The notes: generated by a model from the letters alone, not told the origin. A DNA stretch of 8,038 bases from an uncultured Collinsella sp. (GCA_900754385.1 CAAECP010000208.1:1-8038), one strand, 5' to 3'. Counted from the first letter of the stretch, positions 1-7,426 are shown. Translations and numbers: made by a program.

Positions 1-1
1 C

Positions 2-418
2 GCCACGCGCGAGCAGGTTATCGAAGCTGCCAAGCGCGCGCATGCGCACAAGTTTATCGTGCAGCTGCCAGGCGGCTACGATACGGTCATCGGCGAGGAC
101 GGCGGCACGTTTAGCCAGGGTCAAAAACAGCTGCTGTGCATCGCGCGCGTCATGCTCACCGACCCGGCTATCTTGCTGCTGGACGAGGCAACGTCGAGCA
201 TCGATACGCGTACCGAGCTGCAGGTGCAGGCGGCATTCGACGAGCTCATGGCCGGTCGCACAAGCTTTGTCGTGGCGCACCGCCTGAGCACCATCCGCAA
301 CGCCGACTGCATTCTGGTGATGCGCGACGGCGAGATTATCGAGCGCGGCACGCACGACGAGCTGCTGGCGGCAGACGGCTTCTACGCCGAGCTCTACCGC
401 AGCCAATTCGCCCAGTAA
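2..418 (+). CDS. ABC exporter ATPase/permease, C-terminal end (partial)
   Basis: This is the last 138 residues of an ATP-binding cassette subunit; the 5' part, with Walker A and any membrane domain, lies outside the window. Visible in order are the ABC signature FSQGQ (about residue 37 of the fragment, a common variant of LSGGQ), Walker [13 protein letters not shown] (57-68) with catalytic Glu62, the D-loop just after it, and the H-loop histidine in VVAHRLSTI (His93). The end [22 protein letters not shown] is typical of exporters of the MsbA/MdlB/ABCB kind, where a membrane domain is fused to the ATPase. It would power export of an unknown substrate across the cytoplasmic membrane. Such exporters often work as heterodimers encoded by two adjacent genes, so the partner could be just upstream. 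The reading frame is open from base 2. It ends 28 bases before the stop of the convergent ATPase gene, and I see no clear terminator between them. Confidence 0.95.
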   Translation, partial: ATREQVIEAAKRAHAHKFIVQLPGGYDTVIGEDGGTFSQGQKQLLCIARVMLTDPAILLLDEATSSIDTRTELQVQAAFDELMAGRTSFVVAHRLSTIRNADCILVMRDGEIIERGTHDELLAADGFYAELYRSQFAQ

Positions 419-446
419 GCAGGTGCGTGGGGCATGTAATGCAGCG

Positions 447-1712
447 CTAGGGCGCGAGTGTGTCAACGGGGGCAACGATGATGCCCTCGGGCGTCGTATG
501 GACCGGCATGCCGAACCCGATGACGATGAGCTTGGCCGCAGGGGGTCTCTCGCCGCGTTCGACAAGTTTGCGCTCGAGTCGAAGCAGGTTTGCAGATGCC
601 TCGGGGATCTGCGGACTTCCGAGTTTTACTTCCACGGCAATCCAAGTTCCATCGCGCCTGCGTATAACGGCATCGACCTCGAGATCGTCGGCGTCATGGT
701 AGTGGGACACCGACGAGTCATTTGCGGCTGCATAGACCTTAAGGTCGTGCAGGACGAGGGATTCGAAGAGCAGTCCCAGCGTCTTCGGGTCGGATGCCAA
801 TGACTCCGGATTTGCTCCGAGCAGTGCGACGACAAGCGAAGGGTCGGCGAGGTGCCTTTTCGCACTTTGCCGCAGCTTTACCGGAGACCTGAGTGCCGGA
901 TGCCAAGCCGGGATATCATCGATGATGTGTATTCTGCGCAAGGCATCCGTATAGCGCCGCAGCGTACTTCTCGATACATCACCGCCGAGGTCTTTCTCAA
1001 GAGACTTTTCGCCGGCAAGAGTGGATTCGTTGCGCGCAAGCGAAGACAGAAGAGCCCTGACTTTCTCCGGGTCACGCTTCACGCCGTCGACCCTCGAAAC
1101 ATCCGATTCGCAGACACCGTCGATGTAGGCAGCGGATATACGCATTGCATCGGCAGTCGTCTTGCCAACCGCCTGAGGCCAACCACCGCGACATAGCAAT
1201 TCGGCGATATCGGCGATGCCGTTGATGGATCCAAGTGCCGCCTTGATGGGGCATCCGTTAAGCAGCGATTCGAGCGAGACCGCCCCTGAGGAAACCTCGA
1301 GTTCGGCCAGAGTCATTGTTTCCATGCGCAAGCGTGATATGCGCCCGATGCCGCTGTGCATCGGTTGGTCGGCATCGTTTGGTGTTGCTGACCCCGTAAG
1401 CAAAAACTGCCCTGGCTCACCGGTTCGACGATCGCATTCGAAACGTATTGCGTCCCACAGTTTTGGCTCTTCCTGCCACTCATCGATGAGTCTCGGCGTT
1501 GCGCCGACTATTGCTTGAGCTGGGTCGATCCTGGCAAGCTGCAGTGCGGCAAAGTCTCCGGCAGGGTCGGAGAGAGACAGCGATGATTCAGCGAATCGCT
1601 GGGCCGTAGTCGTCTTTCCGCACCACTTCGGTCCCTGAATGAGCACGGCACCAAAAATGCCAAGATCGCGTTCGATTGAGCGATCGATACATCTACTCAT
1701 ATACCTAGTCAT
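447..1712 (-). CDS. AAA-family ATPase with DUF4143 C-terminal domain
   Basis: The protein has the layout of the AAA_14/DUF4143 family. Counting from the upstream ATG at 1727, Walker A is GPKWCGKTT (32-40), Walker B is RLIDEWQ (79-85), and a sensor-like LLTGSA follows (109-114). The C-terminal half carries LEVDAVIRRRDG...WIAVEVKLG with Asp352, Glu366 and Lys368, the pattern of a PD-(D/E)xK nuclease-like fold. The family is widespread in gut bacteria and its role is unsettled; whether this copy cleaves DNA cannot be told from sequence. Start: the ATG at 1712 gives MTRYMSRCIDRSIE, close to the family's usual N-terminus, and has GGGGAG four bases upstream. The ATG at 1727 adds five residues but lacks a Shine-Dalgarno site and lies only about 10 bases from the expected transcription start. 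The gene is monocistronic, convergent with the exporter, and preceded by six 23-bp tandem repeats that may be its operators. Length (about 420 residues) is normal and I see no frameshift. Confidence 0.93.
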   Translation of the reverse strand: MTRYMSRCIDRSIERDLGIFGAVLIQGPKWCGKTTTAQRFAESSLSLSDPAGDFAALQLARIDPAQAIVGATPRLIDEWQEEPKLWDAIRFECDRRTGEPGQFLLTGSATPNDADQPMHSGIGRISRLRMETMTLAELEVSSGAVSLESLLNGCPIKAALGSINGIADIAELLCRGGWPQAVGKTTADAMRISAAYIDGVCESDVSRVDGVKRDPEKVRALLSSLARNESTLAGEKSLEKDLGGDVSRSTLRRYTDALRRIHIIDDIPAWHPALRSPVKLRQSAKRHLADPSLVVALLGANPESLASDPKTLGLLFESLVLHDLKVYAAANDSSVSHYHDADDLEVDAVIRRRDGTWIAVEVKLGSPQIPEASANLLRLERKLVERGERPPAAKLIVIGFGMPVHTTPEGIIVAPVDTLAP

Positions 1713-1744
1713 CGTACTCCCCGCCATTCAAAGAAACATTTTGT

Positions 1745-1773
1745 TTTATAGCATCTTACCAGCGCGTAAAACA
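1745..1773 (-). promoter_or_regulatory. Putative promoter of the DUF4143 ATPase gene
   Basis: On the minus strand a good -10 box TATAAA lies at 1750-1745. The position 17 bases further upstream reads TGTTTT (1773-1768), a poor -35, and falls inside the first 23-bp repeat. A start near 1737 would give a leader of about 25 bases to the ATG at 1712. The weak -35 under a repeat array would suit a promoter controlled by a protein binding the repeats; that is inference. Confidence 0.4.
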
Positions 1774-1904
1774 TTTTGACGAAAAACCATGACACAATTT
1801 GACGGTATTTCGTGAAACAAATTGACGGTATCATATGAAACAATTTGACGGCGTTTTGTGAAACAGTTTTTCGGACATTTGTGAAACGCTCTGCGGCGGT
1901 TTCA
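1767..1904. repeat. Tandem array of six 23-bp direct repeats
   Basis: Six consecutive units start at 1767, 1790, 1813, 1836, 1859 and 1882, exactly 23 bases apart. The shared core is TGAAACAATTTGACGG, best kept in units 2-4 (1790-1858). The first unit starts TAAAACATTTTGACG, and the last two keep TGAAAC but decay after it. A loose extra match (GAAACATTTTG) occurs at 1733-1743, out of phase. The array starts just behind the putative ATPase promoter. Exact phasing of about two helical turns suggests cooperative binding on one face of the DNA, as operator or iteron arrays do. No replication initiator gene is present, so an operator array is the more likely reading. Confidence 0.8.
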
Positions 1905-1972
1905 ATCCGAAGTACATACTGTTCGAAATCTGTCCAAAGATGTCGTCTGCGTCGCCAATCGACAGACGGTGG

Positions 1973-2000
1973 TTTACATCTGTCACGTTAGTACTAAGAT
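1973..2000 (+). promoter_or_regulatory. Putative promoter of the flavodoxin-like gene
   Basis: TTTACA (1973-1978) and TAAGAT (1995-2000) are separated by 16 bases and resemble -35 and -10 boxes of a housekeeping promoter. They lie about 54 bases before the gene start, in the AT-richer gap between the two divergent genes. No operator is obvious beside them. Confidence 0.4.
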
Positions 2001-2053
2001 ATTCATCTAATAAATTGCATTAGTGGCTTTAGTTTTGGGGGAAACGAGGCAAC

Positions 2054-2611
2054 GTGACTATGACGTGCTCTTTGGTGGTTAACAGCAAGAGCGGTAATAC
2101 CAGGATGGTTTCGGGCGCGATCAAGCGCGCTCTGCAGGCTGCGGGCGTTGAGTTTGTCCATGCCGCGGCGTTGAGCGACGATGCGGATGCAGATCAGGTT
2201 GCGCTCGAGGCGCAGGGCGCCTGCGCGGCCGACACGGTGCTCGTCGGTTTTTGGTGCGACAAGGGCGCGTGCACGCCTTCGGTTGCCGCGCTGCTCTCCG
2301 CTCTGCACGGCAAGCGCGTTTTCCTCTTTGGTACCTGCGGTTTTGGCGCCGACCAGAGCTATTATCAGCAGATTATCAATCGCGTGACCTCCAATTTGGC
2401 CGAGGATGCCGAGCTTGTGGGTTGGGCAATGTGCCAGGGCAAGATGGGTCCCGCGGTCAAGCAGCGCTACGAGGCCATGCTCGAGCAAGATCCCGACAAT
2501 GTCCGCTTTAAGATGCTGCTCGATAACTGGGTCGCCGCAAAGGATCACCCCACCAAGGAAGATCTGGACAACATGGCTGCAGCCGCCAAAAAGGCCGTGC
2601 TGGGGGAGTAG
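2054..2611 (+). CDS. Flavodoxin-like family protein (Flavodoxin_3 type)
   Basis: This 185-residue protein looks like a single flavodoxin-like domain. The N-terminus runs straight from strand 1 (CSLVV) into the FMN phosphate loop SKSGNT (11-16). A second loop, GFWCDKG (65-71), and a third, FLFGTCGFG (90-98), are typical of the short flavodoxins of the Flavodoxin_3 group. The C-terminal HPTKEDLDNMAAAAKKA matches that group's usual HPxxEDL tail. Proteins of this kind are cytoplasmic FMN carriers or reductase partners; some gut members (BilS) accompany the bilirubin reductase BilR, but no reductase gene is adjacent here, so I assign no symbol. Two starts are possible: GTG at 2054 with GAGG four bases before it, or ATG at 2060 with the same GAGG ten bases before. 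It appears to be transcribed alone, with a promoter near 1973-2000 and a hairpin terminator at 2709-2735. The electron donor and acceptor are unknown. Confidence 0.88.
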   Translation: MTMTCSLVVNSKSGNTRMVSGAIKRALQAAGVEFVHAAALSDDADADQVALEAQGACAADTVLVGFWCDKGACTPSVAALLSALHGKRVFLFGTCGFGADQSYYQQIINRVTSNLAEDAELVGWAMCQGKMGPAVKQRYEAMLEQDPDNVRFKMLLDNWVAAKDHPTKEDLDNMAAAAKKAVLGE

Positions 2612-2654
2612 CTCCCATCGCTGACGGCGGTCGGTCCATCTTTCTAAATGAAAC

Positions 2655-2781
2655 GTCCTCCCGGGCGTCGGGGCACGAAGTTCCCTGCTCTACAGTCCTG
2701 CGCAAGACGAAGGCCACATTAAGTGGCCTTCTTTGCGTGCGGAACTCGCGATGAACTTCGTGCCCCGCCGTCCGGGAGGAC
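2655..2781. repeat. Nested palindromic element with 29-bp outer arms
   Basis: The arms 2655-2683 and 2753-2781 are reverse complements at 27 of 29 positions. They enclose a 69-base loop whose middle contains a perfect 9-bp stem, 5-base loop hairpin (2709-2731). The whole could extrude as a cruciform or fold as a branched RNA. Part of it (2700-2786) recurs in inverted orientation at 7952-8038. No transposase is encoded, so it resembles a small REP- or MITE-like palindromic repeat; I know no named family for it. Confidence 0.75.
2709..2735 (+). terminator. Hairpin terminator after the flavodoxin-like gene
   Basis: GAAGGCCAC, loop ATTAA, GTGGCCTTC, then TTTG forms a perfect 9-bp GC-rich stem about 100 bases after the stop codon. 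The T run is short. Flanking CGCAA and TTGCG could lengthen the stem past a bulge. The same hairpin type recurs at 7878-7900 and 8007-8029, so it is a shared structural module and may terminate transcription from both sides. Confidence 0.6.
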
Positions 2782-2840
2782 GCCTCTTTATTGATGGGAG
2801 GCCTGATAGGTCGATGGTTCCGTGCCCGGATGCGTCCAAA

Positions 2841-3214
2841 GTGGGACGGGCTTTCCGGATGGGCAGGCTTTCGAAAAATGCGTCCCGGAATTTGCCTTTG
2901 GAATGGGACGTAGTTTCCTGTTGAGGTGCTTTGCGGAAAGTGCATCCCACTCTGGGCGGTCGAAGTGGGACACACTTTCCCAAAGGCGCTCCAACGGGAA
3001 ATTGGCCCTCAAAGTGGGACGCCGTTTCCCAATGAGGCTCAAGCGGAAAATGCATCCCGGAATTTGCGCTCAAAGTGGGATGCGGTTTCCGGTTGAGGGT
3101 CTAAGGGGAAAGTGCGTCCCAGAATCGACGCTTGAAATGGGATGCAGTTTCCCGATGAGGTACTCGACGGAAAATACATCCCAGAAATGGCCTTTGAGCT
3201 GGGATAAGATTTCC
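2841..3214. repeat. Left array: seven ~61-bp units of alternating inverted half-sites
   Basis: Each unit is a forward half-site near GTGGGACGCACTTTCC, a spacer of about 15 bases (type A, such as CAATGAGGCTCAAGC), a reverse half-site near GGAAAATGCATCCCA, and a second spacer (type B, such as GAATTTGCGCTCAAA). Forward half-sites start at 2841, 2903, 2965, 3014, 3075, 3137 and 3199; reverse ones at 2872, 2935, 2996, 3045, 3107 and 3169. Spacing is 61-62 bases except 2965 to 3014, which is 49 because about 12 bases, including half of the reverse site, are missing. Neighbouring half-sites can pair in two alternative registers. The period is not a multiple of three, so the open frames across it are not a repeated protein. 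Confidence 0.9.
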
Positions 3215-3231
3215 GCGGCATCTCGGATTCT

Positions 3232-3310
3232 CAAAAATGAGACACGCCGTTGGCGAAAATGAGACACGTGATATCGGGCATCGGACGTATCATTTGTAAA
3301 AATGAGTCCA
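3232..3310. repeat. Short TGAGACAC direct repeats before the surface-protein gene
   Basis: AAAATGAGACACG occurs at 3234-3246 and 3256-3268, 22 bases apart, and a weaker copy AAAAATGAGTCCA ends at 3310. They fill the gap between the 61-bp array and the surface gene, where its promoter must lie. I find no convincing -35/-10 pair here, so they could be regulator sites. They loosely resemble the TGAAACA repeats upstream of the ATPase in start and spacing. Confidence 0.5.
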
Positions 3311-3327
3311 CTCCACTTGAATAAAGC

Positions 3328-3331
3328 GAGG
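3328..3331 (+). promoter_or_regulatory. Ribosome binding site deciding the surface-protein start
   Basis: GAGG lies six bases before the ATG at 3338. The in-frame ATG at 3302 has only AT-rich sequence before it and overlaps the third TGAGACAC-like repeat, so 3338 is the better start. Confidence 0.7.
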
Positions 3332-3337
3332 TCCCTC

Positions 3338-6300
3338 ATGTACGTTCCACACCCCCGTATCCGTAGGCTGTCGAAAATCCCGCTTGTTGGGACGGCGGCG
3401 CTTGCTGCGTTGATCGCCACGAGCGTCGCCTGCTTCACGGCCACGCCCCAGGTTGCCCAGGCGGCAGACGCGCCTGCAATCACCGATATGACCGAGCAGG
3501 ATTATCAAGCCCTGGGTCTGGGCACGAGCGAGGACATTCCGGCCGATACCGTTGGCCCCTATTCCACTGATACCCCCACGACGTTTGCCACGCGCGGCGA
3601 GGTCTATATGGCAGCTAACGGTAGCCATGGCAATCGCTACACTCTGCGCGACAAGCTCGAGAACGTCGAGCGCGGTGACATTGGCGGCAGCAGCAAACTC
3701 ACCGATGGCTATGGAAGTGTGTGGGGCGCCGCAAAGTTCTGGCAAAACGTCAACAACTTCGATACGAACAGCGATCTCTACAAGCATAGCGACTACGGTG
3801 GCGGCACCTGGTCGTACCTAAGCAACAATGAGTCCTCAACAGTACTCGCCAACGACAACAACGGTTTCTCGGGCATTCACGCCACGAGTGTTGAGTTCTG
3901 CAGCGACGCCAGCACGGGCAAAAAGAGCCGCGTTGCCGAGCTCCGTGCCTACGGCGACAGTTCCTCCACGACGATTGACGGCAAGTCATACGCCGGAAAG
4001 GTTGAGCTGGTCCTCTACTCGTTTAGCAACGGGCGTACGCGCACTCTCGACACACACCTGCCGGTGACGGTCAACACTAATATGATGTACGAAGGCCGTT
4101 TTAAGTACCTGGATGCCGGTTACCTGCAAGAGCACGACGCCGTCTTTGATGTCGAGGCGGGCGATGTCGATGGCGACGGCGTCGACGAGCTTTTTGTCTA
4201 CGCGGGCTTCTATATCGACGAGAACGGCGTGCGCAAGGCTGTAGTCGACATGTATGACTTGGAGGGCGGCAACTGGAAGCAAAGCGTCGTCAAGATCGAT
4301 GCCGGTAACGCCGCGGACTACACCACGCACAACAAGGGCGGGAACGACTCCTGGACGCAGCTTCAGTCAGCTCCTGTCGTTTCGCTAGCGGCCGGCGACC
4401 TCGATCGCGATTTTTGCGATGACCTCGCCATCGTGGTCTCGGCACCCTACGGCAAGAAGAATATTGATAAGTCGACGCATTGCGAGCTGTTTTCGTGGGA
4501 TGCATCCAAGGGTGCGCTCGTCCATGTCGATGCTCTGGGCGACGCGGGCGCAATCTCCCTCTCCGCGAACGGCAAGACCATGGTCGCTGCGAATGCGACG
4601 TTCGGCACGTTTGCCGCCTACGATGAAGAAAGAAAGAAGACGGGTGAAACCGTCACGGGCCTTATTCTTGCGGGCTATGACTGGCAACGCAGCGCTTTTG
4701 ATTACGGCGCTTCTGACGGCAGCAAGGGGCTGTACGGCGCGCTGTACCGCTACGCGTATTTTGACTCGGAGTCTGGCGAGTTCAAGCTTTCCGATTGCAA
4801 GGAATACAGAGACGGGCTCCTCGCCTCCTATGGGCTGATGCATGTGCCCAACAGCGCATGGAAGGATAGCGCTCAGGATAAGCGCTATCCGTGCACCTTG
4901 GCGCCTATTGCCCTTGCCACTGCCAACCTTGACGGCCTGTCCGAGCAGCTGGCGGTCGACGAGGTGCTCGTGGGCGGCGATGTGTTCCGCGACTTTGCCT
5001 GCAACACGGCACAGAGCGGGGCTCAGGGCTTGGGGTCCATGGTCGGAACCATGAGCATGAGCGGTCAGCAATACAACAGCAGCAACAAGCATGACCACAA
5101 GGGTATAGAGCAGGTGTGGATCAGCGACGTCAAGGCGGGCAGCGTCTCGGGTTCGGACCGCTATAACGAGAGCTTTATCGCCGTGGTGGGCAAGCACCGC
5201 GACGAGGACCTGCGCAAGAACGATGACTACTATTGGATGACCGCCTCGCATTTTTCGCTCGACGAGAACGGAAAGGTGCGCCGCGGCGAGGAGCAGGTGA
5301 TTAGCGAGAGCAACCGTCGCGGCACTACCTACGGCACATTTATCTCGCTCGCGCTGCCCGATGTCGACAACGACAGCGTCAAGATCACGTACAAGGACCG
5401 CTATAAGGTCTATACCAACCCGCGCGTGCTTGCCGTGCTGCAGGATGCGCCCTATGTTGAGGATCTGGAGCAGGCATACGGCTATCTGGTGTTGGGCGGC
5501 ACGTCATACGGAGAGGAAAAGGGCACGGGGACATCCCAGGGCTATACCATTGGCGCCGAGTTGGGCGTTGCCGTCGAGGTGCAGACCGGTCCGCCCCTGG
5601 TCGCGATGAATGCTTCAGTCGATTTTGCCGCCGAGGGATGCTATGACTACCGGAGCGAGCGCACGGTCAGCGCAAGCGTAAGCTATGAGTCGCATGCCGG
5701 CGAGGGTGACAAGGCCGTGCTCTACACGATTCCGATGGTCTATTACGAGTATGAGATCGAAAATGAGGAAACTGGTGGCAAGGGCGTGATGGCGGCGCCC
5801 GTGTCGCTCGGCGCGCAGACCTCGGTCGTTAATGTCGAGGCCTATGACCGCATTGCCAAACAGCACAATATGACGCCGCTCAGCTACTTTTTGACCAACC
5901 GGTCGGGAGAACCCGGAACCTATCAAACGACGCTCAACGGCGAGACTCCCGTTGGGGATTCCTTTGGCCTGGGCAAGCCTGGCGTAACGCGCGCCTACAC
6001 GCACGATGGGTTTAACGGCGCCGCCGCGCAGTCGGGGGCGAGCATTGAGCAGACCATCGAAGTCGAGGAGGGCAAGGAGCAGGAGCTCGAGCTCGGCTTG
6101 ACGCTGAACGGCAGCGTTGTCATGGGCGCGAAGCTCGCAAAGCACGAGTTGTTTGGCGGCCTGTGCTTTGGTGCCAACGCCGGCTTTACTACGGGTAACT
6201 CCTCGAGTGAATCGACCGAATACGGCGGCACCGTCGACAACCTGCCCGAGGCCGCGCAGGGCAAGTACGGTTTTGTGTGGCGTCTGGGCGTCAACGCGGT

Positions 6301-7426
6301 GGATGTCGACAAGTTCGAGGCAGACTCGGGCGACAAGCTCGGCACCAAGGACACCGACCAGTTCTGGATCGTGGGCTATGACGTTAAGGACGTCGAGATG
6401 CCCGACGCGCCGGCCGTGACGGGCTTTACGGCAAACGCCGTCGATTCGACCAGCGTTACGTTTAGCTGGGACGATGTACTCGCAAACAAGAGTGGCTTTA
6501 GCTACGGCGTGGGCATGCTGCAGAGCAATGCGGCGGATGCGGTCGTCAATAGCTGGAAGATTGCCGACAACACGCAGACCTCGCTCAAGTGGGATGGGCT
6601 GCAGCCCAATACGGAGTATCGATTCGCCATCGCCGCCGTTAAGAATGGATCCACGACCGAAACAGGTATTCGCTCGGCAATCATCACGGTCAAGACCATG
6701 CCCGATGGCATGACGATGACCGTGAGCGGACCTGCGGCGGATGCTGCGGAGGGGTCGGATCTTGGATACGACTCTTCGGTTGAGCGCACGGCGGGAAGCC
6801 ACCTGACGCTCTCGGCGATTGGCCATGTGAAGCAACTCGGTGCCGACGATAGCGAAACAGGGCTGGCACCGACCTATATGTGGTACCGCAAGGGCCGCGG
6901 CGAGACAGAGTTTAAGCTCGTGGGTGCCGATGGCAACCTTGCGGCTGGAACGGCCTCAAAGCTCGAGATTGACCTGACCGCAGACGATGACGGTGCGCAG
7001 TATTACTGCCACGTGGGATACAACGACGTGGGCCTCGACACCGGCACGACGCTCGTGAATATCGAGGCCGAGGAGACGGCGCCCACAACGGTGAACGCCA
7101 CCCCGATCCGCACGCGCCGCCTGTTCTCACAGGCAAGTGCGGGCGCCAAGAAGTTCCTGGACCATACGCTGGTAAACACCGCCGGCCCAACCGATTCCGA
7201 AGGCTCAAAGGACCCCGAGACTCCTGAGACCCCGACGAACCCGGACAAGCCCAAGTCCGACAACGGAGCTAAGACCGACACCAAGGTCAAGACTACGACC
7301 ACAGCGAAGAACCTCGCAAACACCGGCGACCAAACATTCGCCCTAGTCGCCACCGCAGCAGCAGCGGGAGCAACGCTCGTAGTGATAGCCCTCATCATGC
7401 TGATCAAGCGCCGCAAGACCCACTAG
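3338..7426 (+). CDS. Large LPxTG-type cell-wall-anchored surface protein with FG-GAP, FnIII and Ig-like domains
   Basis: The protein has 1,362 residues from ATG 3338; an upstream in-frame ATG at 3302 lacks a ribosome binding site. A signal peptide has a basic start (HPRIRRLSK), a hydrophobic core and likely cleavage after AQA near residue 45. FG-GAP/VCBS-like, calcium-binding-type repeats follow: GDVDGDGVDE (275-284), GDLDRDFCDD (353-362), and weaker ones near 525-545 and 670-685. Residues about 730-1010 form a beta-rich module with alternating small/hydrophobic strands that I cannot assign. A fibronectin III domain (about 1021-1121) and an Ig-like domain (about 1125-1245, with MWYRK and DDGAQYYC) follow. 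Then come a Pro/Thr/Lys linker, the sorting signal LANTG (1326-1330), a hydrophobic segment and the tail KRRKTH. The alanine at position 2 of the signal suits a class E sortase of high-GC Gram-positives. It is probably an adhesin or glycan/protein-binding surface factor; ligand unknown. It is monocistronic, flanked on both sides by 61-bp repeat arrays, and ends in a strong terminator. Confidence 0.92.
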   Translation: MYVPHPRIRRLSKIPLVGTAALAALIATSVACFTATPQVAQAADAPAITDMTEQDYQALGLGTSEDIPADTVGPYSTDTPTTFATRGEVYMAANGSHGNRYTLRDKLENVERGDIGGSSKLTDGYGSVWGAAKFWQNVNNFDTNSDLYKHSDYGGGTWSYLSNNESSTVLANDNNGFSGIHATSVEFCSDASTGKKSRVAELRAYGDSSSTTIDGKSYAGKVELVLYSFSNGRTRTLDTHLPVTVNTNMMYEGRFKYLDAGYLQEHDAVFDVEAGDVDGDGVDELFVYAGFYIDENGVRKAVVDMYDLEGGNWKQSVVKIDAGNAADYTTHNKGGNDSWTQLQSAPVVSLAAGDLDRDFCDDLAIVVSAPYGKKNIDKSTHCELFSWDASKGALVHVDALGDAGAISLSANGKTMVAANATFGTFAAYDEERKKTGETVTGLILAGYDWQRSAFDYGASDGSKGLYGALYRYAYFDSESGEFKLSDCKEYRDGLLASYGLMHVPNSAWKDSAQDKRYPCTLAPIALATANLDGLSEQLAVDEVLVGGDVFRDFACNTAQSGAQGLGSMVGTMSMSGQQYNSSNKHDHKGIEQVWISDVKAGSVSGSDRYNESFIAVVGKHRDEDLRKNDDYYWMTASHFSLDENGKVRRGEEQVISESNRRGTTYGTFISLALPDVDNDSVKITYKDRYKVYTNPRVLAVLQDAPYVEDLEQAYGYLVLGGTSYGEEKGTGTSQGYTIGAELGVAVEVQTGPPLVAMNASVDFAAEGCYDYRSERTVSASVSYESHAGEGDKAVLYTIPMVYYEYEIENEETGGKGVMAAPVSLGAQTSVVNVEAYDRIAKQHNMTPLSYFLTNRSGEPGTYQTTLNGETPVGDSFGLGKPGVTRAYTHDGFNGAAAQSGASIEQTIEVEEGKEQELELGLTLNGSVVMGAKLAKHELFGGLCFGANAGFTTGNSSSESTEYGGTVDNLPEAAQGKYGFVWRLGVNAVDVDKFEADSGDKLGTKDTDQFWIVGYDVKDVEMPDAPAVTGFTANAVDSTSVTFSWDDVLANKSGFSYGVGMLQSNAADAVVNSWKIADNTQTSLKWDGLQPNTEYRFAIAAVKNGSTTETGIRSAIITVKTMPDGMTMTVSGPAADAAEGSDLGYDSSVERTAGSHLTLSAIGHVKQLGADDSETGLAPTYMWYRKGRGETEFKLVGADGNLAAGTASKLEIDLTADDDGAQYYCHVGYNDVGLDTGTTLVNIEAEETAPTTVNATPIRTRRLFSQASAGAKKFLDHTLVNTAGPTDSEGSKDPETPETPTNPDKPKSDNGAKTDTKVKTTTTAKNLANTGDQTFALVATAAAAGATLVVIALIMLIKRRKTH

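Noticed and set aside
110..124. FSQGQ as a defective ABC signature
   Set aside because: Gln in the third position (xSQGQ) is a common variant in MdlB-like exporter subunits and the other ATPase motifs visible here are intact.
423..803. 126-codon plus-strand open frame after the exporter
   Set aside because: It lies wholly opposite the C-terminal domain of the DUF4143 ATPase, whose frame is well supported, and has no family signature.
1767..1904. Plasmid-type iteron origin
   Set aside because: Unit size and phasing fit, but there is no replication initiator gene in the window and the neighbours look chromosomal; an operator array is simpler.
2003..2548. 181-codon minus-strand open frame opposite the flavodoxin-like gene
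   Set aside because: The plus strand encodes a clear flavodoxin-like domain with promoter and ribosome binding site; the antisense frame shows nothing recognisable.
2841..3214. CRISPR array
   Set aside because: The regular period is suggestive, but the half-sites are degenerate and inverted to each other, the spacers belong to two related classes rather than being unique, and no cas gene is present.
2822..3262. 146-codon open frame across the left array, with further open frames on the minus strand (2508-2975, 2690-3073, 3070-3483)
   Set aside because: The repeat motifs simply lack stop codons in most frames. The 61-62 base period shifts frame each unit, so no repeated peptide is maintained, and frames are open on both strands.
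4385..5251. 288-codon minus-strand open frame
   Set aside because: Antisense shadow of the FG-GAP region of the surface protein, with no motif of its own.
5615..6835. 406-codon minus-strand open frame inside the surface-protein gene
   Set aside because: It is the antisense shadow of a GC-rich coding region. The plus-strand frame has recognisable FnIII and surface-protein domains through this stretch, while the antisense product has no known motif.
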